Shown here piece after piece: positions 52,678 through 59,138 of a stretch of 59,138 nt of DNA. Each line of letters begins with the position of its first letter. The first letter of the stretch is position 1. The position numbers and the translations under genes are program-made. Below the pieces are notes generated by a model. The model was given only the letters and a program-made list of their open reading frames with translations. It did not search any database and was not told the DNA's origin. The DNA lies in the NCBI GenBank assembly GCA_009929615.1, contig SAAB01000017.1, forward strand, positions 1 to 59,138, in the 5' to 3' direction. Source of the stretch: Clostridia bacterium (GTDB lineage: Bacteria; Bacillota; Clostridia; Lachnospirales; Lachnospiraceae).

Positions 52678-52863
52678 CTACCAGCTTGATTTTGTAACTC
52701 CTGGAATTTCACCTTTATATGCTAATTCACGGAAGCAAATTCTGCAAACGCCATATTTTCTCAAATAAGCATGTGGACGACCGCAGATTCTGCAGCGATT
52801 GTATTCTCTGGTAGAGAATTTCTGTGGACGCTGCTGTTTAACTTTCATCGAAGTTTTAGCCAT
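52678..52863 (-). CDS. rpsZ: 30S ribosomal protein S14, type Z
   Basis: The 61-residue zinc form of S14. Cys24, Cys27, Cys40 and Cys43 form the zinc site ([20 protein letters not shown]). No second S14 is visible in the window. It lies between rplE and rpsH. Confidence 0.97.
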   Translation of the reverse strand: MAKTSMKVKQQRPQKFSTREYNRCRICGRPHAYLRKYGVCRICFRELAYKGEIPGVTKSSW

Positions 52864-52878
52864 GGATTTCCCTCCTAA

Positions 52879-53418
52879 CTACTTTTTAAATGGCATGCCA
52901 AATAATCTTAACAATTCACGTGCTTCTTCATCTGTCTGAGCTGTTGTAACGAAGATAACGTCCATACCTCTTACCTTATCAACTTTATCATACTCAATTT
53001 CTGGGAAGATTAATTGTTCTTTAATACCTAACGCGTAGTTACCTCTACCATCAAAAGCATCTGGATTAACACCTCTAAAGTCACGTACACGAGGCAGTGC
53101 CAGGTTAATGAGACGATCAGCAAATTCATACATCTTTTCGCCTCTCAGAGTTGTTTTGCATCCGATAGCCATGCCCTCTCTGATTTTGAAGTTAGCCACA
53201 GAATTTTTTGCTTTAGTCAAAACTACTTTCTGACCTGCAATTGTTTCCATATCTTTTACAGCTGATTCCAAAACTTTAGCATTGTCTTTTGCTTCGCCAA
53301 CGCCCATATTAATTACGATTTTGTTAAGTTTTGGTACCTGCATGATGTTTTTATATCCAAACTTTGAAATCATTGCTGGAACGACTTCATTGTTATACAT
53401 ATCTTTTAATCTAGTCAC
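52879..53418 (-). CDS. rplE: 50S ribosomal protein L5
   Basis: 5S rRNA-binding protein of the central protuberance. The family's [15 protein letters not shown] and the C-terminal [27 protein letters not shown] are present. The frame is open further upstream to a TTG at 53427. I choose GTG 53418, nine nt after AAGGGAGG, which gives exactly 179 residues, the family's usual length. Confidence 0.95.
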   Translation of the reverse strand: MTRLKDMYNNEVVPAMISKFGYKNIMQVPKLNKIVINMGVGEAKDNAKVLESAVKDMETIAGQKVVLTKAKNSVANFKIREGMAIGCKTTLRGEKMYEFADRLINLALPRVRDFRGVNPDAFDGRGNYALGIKEQLIFPEIEYDKVDKVRGMDVIFVTTAQTDEEARELLRLFGMPFKK

Positions 53419-53440
53419 CGATAACAACCTCCCTTCTCAA

Positions 53441-53749
53441 TTAGTCAATGATATCTCCGGTGGATTTTGCCACACGGACTTTTTTGCCATCTTTTTCAGT
53501 AAAACCAATACGTGTTGCTTTTCCTTTGAACACATACATAACGTTTGATGCGTCAATTGGCGCTTCCTGATTGATGATTCCGCCTGCCTGATTCTGTGCA
53601 GATGGTTTTGTATGTTTTGTGATCATGTTAACACCTTCTACAAGAACGGTGCCTTTCTTATGATCTACGGCAATAACCTTGCCTTCTTTGCCTTTATCTT
53701 TACCTGCGATAACCTTTACAAGATCATCTTTTTTAATTTTCATAGACAC
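53441..53749 (-). CDS. rplX: 50S ribosomal protein L24
   Basis: Assembly initiator of the large subunit with a KOW motif: [41 protein letters not shown]. Three starts are possible: GTG 53758 (directly on the Shine-Dalgarno), GTG 53749 (eight nt after GGAGG) and ATG 53743 (14 nt). I take GTG 53749, giving 102 residues; ATG 53743 is the main alternative. Confidence 0.88.
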   Translation of the reverse strand: MSMKIKKDDLVKVIAGKDKGKEGKVIAVDHKKGTVLVEGVNMITKHTKPSAQNQAGGIINQEAPIDASNVMYVFKGKATRIGFTEKDGKKVRVAKSTGDIID

Positions 53750-53762
53750 AGCCGACACCTCC

Positions 53763-54131
53763 TTAAAGTACTTCTGGTGCTAAGGATACAATTTTCATAA
53801 ACTGTTTTTCTCTCAGCTCTCTGGCTACAGGTCCAAAAATACGAGTTCCTTTTGGATTCATATCATCTTTAATGATAACTGCAGCGTTTTCGTCGAATCT
53901 GATATATGAACCATCTTTACGACGGGCACCTTTTACAGTACGAACAACAACGGCTTTTACTACATCACCTTTTTTAACAACTCCGCCTGGTGTTGCATCT
54001 TTAACCGTAGCAACGATAATATCGCCAATGCTCGCATATCTTCTTGTTGAGCCGCCTAATACACGGATACAAAGTAATTCTTTAGCACCAGTATTGTCAG
54101 CAACACGAAGTCTAGTCTCCTGTTGAATCAT
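53763..54131 (-). CDS. rplN: 50S ribosomal protein L14
   Basis: Large-subunit interface protein of 122 residues. [46 protein letters not shown] at the start and [26 protein letters not shown] at the end are canonical. It lies between rpsQ and rplX. Confidence 0.98.
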   Translation of the reverse strand: MIQQETRLRVADNTGAKELLCIRVLGGSTRRYASIGDIIVATVKDATPGGVVKKGDVVKAVVVRTVKGARRKDGSYIRFDENAAVIIKDDMNPKGTRIFGPVARELREKQFMKIVSLAPEVL

Positions 54132-54158
54132 GACGTTACCTCCTTAATACTAAACCGA

Positions 54159-54413
54159 TTATTTAGCTTTCTCAATGATTTCTACGAGTCTCCATCTTTT
54201 GTCCTTGGACAATGGTCTTGTTTCCATCACTTTTACTCTATCACCAATATTACACTCATTATTTTCATCATGAGCTTTTAATTTATAAGTTCTATTAACA
54301 ATCTTCTTGTAAAGAGGATGTTTTACACGGTCTTCAATAGCAACAACGATTGTTTTGTCCATTTTGTTGCTTACTACTTTACCAATTCTTACTTTTCTAA
54401 GATTTCTTTCCAC
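54159..54413 (-). CDS. rpsQ: 30S ribosomal protein S17
   Basis: An 84-residue OB-fold protein of the small subunit with [34 protein letters not shown] and [22 protein letters not shown]. It lies 21 nt after rpmC. Confidence 0.98.
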   Translation of the reverse strand: MERNLRKVRIGKVVSNKMDKTIVVAIEDRVKHPLYKKIVNRTYKLKAHDENNECNIGDRVKVMETRPLSKDKRWRLVEIIEKAK

Positions 54414-54434
54414 AACAAATTCCTCCTTTCTAGA

Positions 54435-54644
54435 TTACTGTGCAGCGTTCGCCTTTTCAGAGATAACGGTCTGAATTCTGGCAATATTTTTACGAACGTC
54501 CTTGATTCTGCTTGTGTTATCTAACTGGTTTGTTGCGTTCTGGAATCTCAAATTGAAGAGTTCCTTTTTAGCAGCTACTAATTCGTCATTTAATTCTGCA
54601 GCTGATTTCTTTTTTAAATCTTCTACATATACATTAATTTTCAC
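54435..54644 (-). CDS. rpmC: 50S ribosomal protein L29
   Basis: A 69-residue helical protein at the tunnel exit, with [51 protein letters not shown]. The frame opens at a GTG at 54653, but the GTG at 54644 is eight nt after GAAGGCGG and gives the usual MKIN start. It overlaps the end of rplP by 11 nt. Confidence 0.95.
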   Translation of the reverse strand: MKINVYVEDLKKKSAAELNDELVAAKKELFNLRFQNATNQLDNTSRIKDVRKNIARIQTVISEKANAAQ

Positions 54645-55071
54645 TGTTATCACCGCCTTCTAAGTCTTCGCGAGAAACTACTTTACATTTTACAGGAAGC
54701 TTATGAACAGCAAGACGAAGTGCCTCTCTGGCTACATCTTCTGGCACGCCGGCAATTTCAAACATTACACGGCCCGGTTTAACAACAGCTACCCAGTATT
54801 CAAGAGATCCTTTACCGGAACCCATACGTGTTTCAGCAGGTTTTGTAGTTACTGGTTTGTCTGGGAAAATTTTGATCCAAACTTTACCACCACGTTTGAT
54901 ATAACGTGTCATGGCGATACGGGCTGCCTCGATCTGGTTAGAACGAATCCAACCTGGCTCTAAGGCTACGATACCATATTCACCGTAAGAAATTTTATTA
55001 CCACGTGTTGCCTTTCCTTTCATAGAACCACGGAACTGCTTACGACGTTTAACTCTTTTTGGCATTAACAT
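54634..55071 (-). CDS. rplP: 50S ribosomal protein L16
   Basis: Large-subunit protein near the A site, 145 residues. [40 protein letters not shown] is the typical start; the ATG at 55071 lies nine nt after AGGGAG and two codons before another ATG. It starts inside the rpsC stop (TAATG), so the pair is coupled. Confidence 0.97.
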   Translation of the reverse strand: MLMPKRVKRRKQFRGSMKGKATRGNKISYGEYGIVALEPGWIRSNQIEAARIAMTRYIKRGGKVWIKIFPDKPVTTKPAETRMGSGKGSLEYWVAVVKPGRVMFEIAGVPEDVAREALRLAVHKLPVKCKVVSREDLEGGDNSEN

Positions 55072-55727
55072 TATTTATCGCTCCCTTCCTTTGTTCCCTT
55101 AACTGGAAGTACTTCACCATGGTAAATCCATGTTTTCACACCAACTTTACCATATGTTGTATTTGCTTCTGCAAAACCGTAATCAATGTCAGCTCTAAGT
55201 GTCTGCAGCGGAATAGTTCCTTCGCTGTAGAATTCCGTACGGGCCATATCAGCACCGCCAAGACGTCCGGATACGGAAGTTTTGATACCCTTGCATCCAG
55301 CTCTCATTGTTCTCTGCATTGAAGATTTCATAGCTCTACGGAAAGAAATACGGTTTTCAAGCTGAGTTGCAATGTTTTCAGCAACGAGCTGAGCATCTCT
55401 CTCAGGTCTTTTTACTTCTTTGATGTCGAGTAATAATCTTTTATCTGTAAATGACTGAAGTTCTCTTTTAACTTTTTCGATTTCAGAACCACCCTTACCA
55501 ATAACTACGCCAGGTTTAGCTGTGTAGATGATAATTTTAAGACGGTCAGATGCTCTTTCGATTTCAATCTTGGATACACCTGCATTATATAATCTCTTTT
55601 TAAGGTATTTTCTGATTTCGTAATCTTCAACCAGATTATCTGCAAAATCTGCTTCTGCATACCATCTGGAATCCCAATCCTTAATAATTCCGACTCTGAG
55701 GCCGTGAGGATTAACTTTCTGTCCCAT
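55071..55727 (-). CDS. rpsC: 30S ribosomal protein S3
   Basis: mRNA-entry protein of the small subunit with a KH domain, 218 residues. It begins [24 protein letters not shown], with the KH motif [14 protein letters not shown] and the [27 protein letters not shown] region. ATG 55727 follows AGGAGG; the frame opens earlier, inside rplV. Confidence 0.98.
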   Translation of the reverse strand: MGQKVNPHGLRVGIIKDWDSRWYAEADFADNLVEDYEIRKYLKKRLYNAGVSKIEIERASDRLKIIIYTAKPGVVIGKGGSEIEKVKRELQSFTDKRLLLDIKEVKRPERDAQLVAENIATQLENRISFRRAMKSSMQRTMRAGCKGIKTSVSGRLGGADMARTEFYSEGTIPLQTLRADIDYGFAEANTTYGKVGVKTWIYHGEVLPVKGTKEGSDK

Positions 55728-55737
55728 GATTTTCCTC

Positions 55738-56124
55738 CTATCTCTCATTAAGCACAACAGTAATATGGCTCATTCTCTTTTCGATTCTATAAGCTCTACC
55801 CTGTGCTCTCGGTTTAATTCTCTTCATTGTAGGTCCTTTATCTGCATAGCACTCTTCAATGAATAAGTTGTCTGGGTTCATTCCATTATTGTTTTCTGCA
55901 TTTGCGATTGCAGATTTTAATACTTTTTCTATAACTGTAGAAGCGTATCTTGGATTATATGTCAAGATAGCTAATGCTGATTTTACATCCTTGCCTCTGA
56001 TTGCATCGAGAACGAAGCACGCCTTTTGAACGGAGACTCTGGCGTAGGATACCTTTGCGCTAGGTCTAGTATCTTTGTTCGCATTTCTTTCTCTTTTTAT
56101 CTGGGATCTATGTCCTTTAGCCAT
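55738..56124 (-). CDS. rplV: 50S ribosomal protein L22
   Basis: Tunnel-lining large-subunit protein, 128 residues. The family's [55 protein letters not shown] is followed by the beta-hairpin that reaches the tunnel ([29 protein letters not shown]). It lies between rpsS and rpsC. Confidence 0.98.
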   Translation of the reverse strand: MAKGHRSQIKRERNANKDTRPSAKVSYARVSVQKACFVLDAIRGKDVKSALAILTYNPRYASTVIEKVLKSAIANAENNNGMNPDNLFIEECYADKGPTMKRIKPRAQGRAYRIEKRMSHITVVLNER

Positions 56125-56144
56125 GGATAAAACCTCCTTTCAAA

Positions 56145-56423
56145 CTAACGTCTTGCTTTCTTTTCGTCTTTGCCGTGTCCTCTGTAGGTACGTGTTGCAA
56201 CAAATTCACCTAATTTGTGGCCAACCATATCCTCTGTAACATATACTGGAACATGTTTTCTTCCATCATGTACAGCAATTGTATATCCAACCATCTGCGG
56301 AAAAATTGTAGAACGGCGGGACCAAGTCTTGATAACAGACTTATCACCGGCTGCGTTCGCTGCATCTACTTTTTTAAGTAAACTAGCATCTGCAAATGGG
56401 CCTTTTTTTAATGATCTAGACAT
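56145..56423 (-). CDS. rpsS: 30S ribosomal protein S19
   Basis: A 92-residue head protein of the small subunit. [20 protein letters not shown] and [53 protein letters not shown] are the hallmarks. Order between rplB and rplV is standard. Confidence 0.98.
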   Translation of the reverse strand: MSRSLKKGPFADASLLKKVDAANAAGDKSVIKTWSRRSTIFPQMVGYTIAVHDGRKHVPVYVTEDMVGHKLGEFVATRTYRGHGKDEKKARR

Positions 56424-56448
56424 GCGTCTTACCTCCTTAGATTATTTC

Positions 56449-57294
56449 TTATTTAATCATGCTTCCGTCGCGTCTACGTACAATCATCTTATTAGATTTC
56501 TTGTGTTTCTTACGCGTCTTCAAACCAAGTGCTGGTTTGCCCCATGGAGTCATTGGGCCAGAACGTCCGATTGGTGCACGTCCTTCACCACCACCATGTG
56601 GATGGTCGTTAGGGTTCATAACAGAACCACGAACTGTTGGGCGGATACCCATGTGACGTTTACGACCAGCTTTACCGATGTTAATCAGTTCATGATCTGT
56701 GTTACCAACCTGACCGATTGTTGCACGGCCGTTAAGAGGTACCATTCTCATTTCACCGGAAGGTAATCTAAGGGTTGCAAATTTTCCTTCTTTAGCCATC
56801 AACTGTGCAGAGTTACCTGCTGAACGAACTAACTGTCCGCCTTTGCCTGGGTATAACTCAATGTTGTGTACCTGAGTACCAACTGGAATCTGAGCAAGTG
56901 GTAAGCAGTTACCAACTTGAATTTCTGCATCTGGACCATTCATAATGGTTGCTCCAACCTTAAGTCCGTTTGGTGCTAAAATATAAGTATATTCTCCATC
57001 TGCGTAGCAGATCAAAGCAATATTTGCTGTTCTGTTTGGATCGTATTCGATAGCTTTTACTGTTGCCGGAATACCATCTTTTTTATTTCTCTTGAAATCG
57101 ATGATTCTGTATTTCTGTTTTGCACCACCACCGTGATGTCTTACTGTGATTTTTCCCTGATTATTACGTCCAGCGATTCTGTTCTTTTTAGCAACTAAGG
57201 ATTTCATCGGTGTTGACTTTGTAATCTCCGCGAAATCAGAGCTGGTCATATGTCTTCTGGAAGGTGTATATGGGTTAAATGTTTTAATACCCAT
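56449..57294 (-). CDS. rplB: 50S ribosomal protein L2
   Basis: Large-subunit protein needed for peptidyl transferase assembly. The 281-residue product begins [26 protein letters not shown] and contains the conserved [22 protein letters not shown], and near the C-terminus the histidine-rich [21 protein letters not shown] 57294 has AAAGGAG eight nt upstream; the frame opens six codons earlier. Confidence 0.98.
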   Translation of the reverse strand: MGIKTFNPYTPSRRHMTSSDFAEITKSTPMKSLVAKKNRIAGRNNQGKITVRHHGGGAKQKYRIIDFKRNKKDGIPATVKAIEYDPNRTANIALICYADGEYTYILAPNGLKVGATIMNGPDAEIQVGNCLPLAQIPVGTQVHNIELYPGKGGQLVRSAGNSAQLMAKEGKFATLRLPSGEMRMVPLNGRATIGQVGNTDHELINIGKAGRKRHMGIRPTVRGSVMNPNDHPHGGGEGRAPIGRSGPMTPWGKPALGLKTRKKHKKSNKMIVRRRDGSMIK

Positions 57295-57370
57295 TTTATT
57301 CACTCCTTTCAAGTGCCTGATTTATTGTCACGCTTATTTGCGTATAGGTTTATATAAGTTGCAGCAATTC

Positions 57371-57670
57371 TTACAGACCTGCGAAGATTTCGATATCTTT
57401 GCTTTCAGCTGTTAATTTAACGATTGCTTTTTTTGTCTGAGCTGTTTTACCAGTTGTTGTTCCACGTCTTTTGTTCTTGCCTTCGCAATTCATTGTGTTG
57501 ACGCTTGCAACTTTTGTTCCTTCGAACATTTTTTCAACAGCTTCTTTAACCTGGCTCTTTGTAGCCTGTGGATGCACTAAGAAAGTGTATTTCTTCTCAG
57601 CCATCTGGTTCATACTTTTTTCTGTAATCACTGGTTTGAGGATTACATCATAATATTTAATATCAGCCAT
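57371..57670 (-). CDS. rplW: 50S ribosomal protein L23
   Basis: Tunnel-exit protein that docks trigger factor and the signal recognition particle, 99 residues. Features include [42 protein letters not shown] and [17 protein letters not shown]. It begins in the rplD stop (TAATG), so translation is coupled. Confidence 0.98.
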   Translation of the reverse strand: MADIKYYDVILKPVITEKSMNQMAEKKYTFLVHPQATKSQVKEAVEKMFEGTKVASVNTMNCEGKNKRRGTTTGKTAQTKKAIVKLTAESKDIEIFAGL

Positions 57671-58287
57671 TATGCGTACACCTCCTGGATAGTTGCAACT
57701 GCATCCTGAGTAAGCACTAATGTGTCATATTTCAGAATATCGTATACGTTGATTGTATTTGTTGAAGCTGTTTTTACTTCTGGGATATTTCTTGCGGATA
57801 AGATAACGTTTTTGTTATCATCTACAACTACCAGTGCTTTAGAAACTTTTAAAGCATCCATAACAGCTTTGAAGTTCTTTGTTTTGATTTCATCCATGTT
57901 AAAAGCATCTAAAACGATGATTTTGTTATCAGCAACTCTGGATGATAAAGCAGATTTCAGAGCAATTCTTCTTTCTTTCTTGTTCAGTTTGAAAGAATAA
58001 TCTCTTGGCTTTGGAGCGAATACAACGCCGCCGCCTGTCCACTGTGGAGCTCTTGTTGAACCCTGTCTTGCATGACCGGTTCCTTTCTGTCTCCATGGTT
58101 TCTTTCCTCCGCCGCGAACTTCGGAACGAGTTTTTGCGCTCTGTGTTCCCTGACGTTTTGCAGCAAGATGATTAACAACTGCCATGTGTAAAAGATGTTC
58201 GTTAACTTCAACACCAAACACTGCATCGTTTAATTCGATCTCGCCCACCTGATTGCCTTCAATATTGTAAACAGATACGTTTGCCAT
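57670..58287 (-). CDS. rplD: 50S ribosomal protein L4
   Basis: Large-subunit protein that in E. coli also represses its own S10 operon. The 205-residue product has [19 protein letters not shown], the conserved [71 protein letters not shown] tunnel loop, and [14 protein letters not shown] at the end. ATG 58287 has GGAGG eight nt upstream. Confidence 0.98.
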   Translation of the reverse strand: MANVSVYNIEGNQVGEIELNDAVFGVEVNEHLLHMAVVNHLAAKRQGTQSAKTRSEVRGGGKKPWRQKGTGHARQGSTRAPQWTGGGVVFAPKPRDYSFKLNKKERRIALKSALSSRVADNKIIVLDAFNMDEIKTKNFKAVMDALKVSKALVVVDDNKNVILSARNIPEVKTASTNTINVYDILKYDTLVLTQDAVATIQEVYA

Positions 58288-58314
58288 CTGTGTGTCCTCC
58301 TTCCTCAAAGCTCA

Positions 58315-58944
58315 TTAGGCTTTGGTTGATTCCTTAATCATTACTAAAGATTTCTTAGGTCCTGGTACAGCACCTTTAACTAAGATTAAGTTCTGTTCAG
58401 CATCAACTCTTACAACTTCAAGATTCTGGACAGTAATTCTTACAGCACCCATATGTCCTGGCATTTTCTTTCCTTTGAAAACGCGGCCTGGTGTTGTTGC
58501 AGAACCATTGGAACCTGCATGTCTGTGGAACTTAGAACCATGAGTCATAGGTCCTCTGGACTGTCCGTGTCTCTTAATCGCGCCCTGGAAGCCTTTACCT
58601 TTGGATCTTGCAGTAGCATCTACCTTATCTCCGTTAGCAAAAACATCAGCTTTGATTTCCTGACCTACAGTATAGTTTTCAGCATCTTCTAATCTGAATT
58701 CTCTAACAAATCTCTTTGCAGCAACACCTGCTTTTGCAAAATGTCCCTTCATAGGTTTGTTAACTAATTTTTCTCTGATATCTCCAAAGCCAACCTGAAT
58801 TGCGGAATATCCGTCATTGTCAACAGTTTTAACCTGTGTAACAACGCATGGGCCTGCCTGAAGAACAGTAACTGGAGTTAAAACTCCATCTTCGTTGAAA
58901 ATCTGAGTCATTCCAACTTTTGTTGTTAAAATTGCTTTCTTCAT
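58315..58944 (-). CDS. rplC: 50S ribosomal protein L3
   Basis: Early-assembly large-subunit protein of 209 residues. It begins [50 protein letters not shown] and has the conserved basic loop [34 protein letters not shown] near residues 125-155. AGGAGG precedes the ATG. The upstream gap is long, so rpsJ, its usual partner, must lie beyond the window edge. Confidence 0.98.
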   Translation of the reverse strand: MKKAILTTKVGMTQIFNEDGVLTPVTVLQAGPCVVTQVKTVDNDGYSAIQVGFGDIREKLVNKPMKGHFAKAGVAAKRFVREFRLEDAENYTVGQEIKADVFANGDKVDATARSKGKGFQGAIKRHGQSRGPMTHGSKFHRHAGSNGSATTPGRVFKGKKMPGHMGAVRITVQNLEVVRVDAEQNLILVKGAVPGPKKSLVMIKESTKA

Positions 58945-59138
58945 ATTTACCTCCTGTTTCATCTACAGCGGATTACACTGCATGTGCAATCATCCTAGAT
59001 AGGCTGATAAGGAATTCCTTCTCAACACTAAGGATAATTTTGGGTCAATCATTTTTTTCGTGGGATTGCCACCACGTAATGTATTGATTTGTTACGCCAC
59101 CCTTGACCGGATGGAAAAGCAATGCTGTTCGTTTATCA
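58945..59138 (-). other. Long leader-like gap upstream of rplC
   Basis: No gene is visible for at least 194 nt before rplC, though S10 (rpsJ) usually lies a short distance upstream. The stretch contains the perfect palindrome AAGGAATTCCTT and a hairpin-like CGTGG/CCACG region. It may be a leader or the end of an upstream transcript. Prediction by eye; the window ends here. Confidence 0.4.

Noticed and set aside
56215-56766. 183-residue plus-strand frame over rpsS and rplB
   Set aside because: It is antisense to two universal ribosomal proteins and has no plausible domain.

Overview
The window looks like a chromosomal segment of a Gram-positive anaerobe of the Clostridia, most likely a Lachnospiraceae gut bacterium. 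This is inferred from the moderately low GC content, strong AGGAGG ribosome-binding sites, and a complete S10-spc-alpha ribosomal protein cluster followed by ecfA1-ecfA2-ecfT-truA-rplM-rpsI. Other pointers are a KOW-domain protein between map and infA, an extended L17, and a ribosomal S4 without the zinc motif. Almost all genes lie on the minus strand. I saw no rRNA, tRNA, CRISPR array, prophage or insertion sequence.

Layout from left to right. 0.1-2.9 kb: a PucR/CdaR-type regulator followed by ftsE and ftsX. 3.1-5 kb: a short-chain dehydrogenase and two small membrane proteins. 5-9.6 kb: a MarR regulator with two palindromic operators, driving a heterodimeric ABC exporter. 9.6-12 kb: BrnQ and a D-2-hydroxyacid dehydrogenase. 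12-17.3 kb: a tight run corA-thiW-thiM-MATE-alanine symporter. 17.4-19.7 kb: azlCD, a HAD phosphatase and a DUF1294 protein. 19.7-30.2 kb: a signalling and translation block. It holds a CHASE-GGDEF cyclase and a hybrid sensor kinase, then a separate transcript with a GGDEF-receiver protein, a Tet(M)/EF-G-like GTPase fused to a Rae1/YacP-type NYN ribonuclease, agmatine deiminase and N-carbamoylputrescine amidase. 30.3-38.3 kb: a small operon of unknown function, an HD phosphohydrolase, MgtE, an ABC-F ATPase, an arylamine N-acetyltransferase and a Fic protein. 38.4-38.8 kb: a 78-bp tandem repeat array and a 40-bp perfect palindrome. 38.8-59.1 kb: the ribosomal protein supercluster with rpoA, secY, adk, map, infA, ecfA1A2T and truA.

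The most interesting object is the 884-residue fusion at 21706-24360. Its N-terminal two thirds is a translational GTPase of the ribosomal-protection type. Its C-terminal ~170 residues carry all the acidic motifs of Rae1 (YacP), a ribonuclease that cuts mRNA in the ribosomal A site. One polypeptide would therefore join a factor that enters the A site with an A-site nuclease. It sits in an apparent operon with a c-di-GMP signalling protein and the putrescine-forming agmatine pathway.

Secondary points are the 78-bp repeat array, several hairpin-rich gaps inside the ribosomal operons (notably ~300 nt before rpsM), and a terminator embedded in a convergent coding sequence at azlD. ThiW/ThiM genes lack an adjacent TPP riboswitch, and one gene carries the unusual GGDEF-then-receiver domain order. 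Start sites were moved from the longest reading frame where a Shine-Dalgarno sequence decided the start; each case is stated in its entry.
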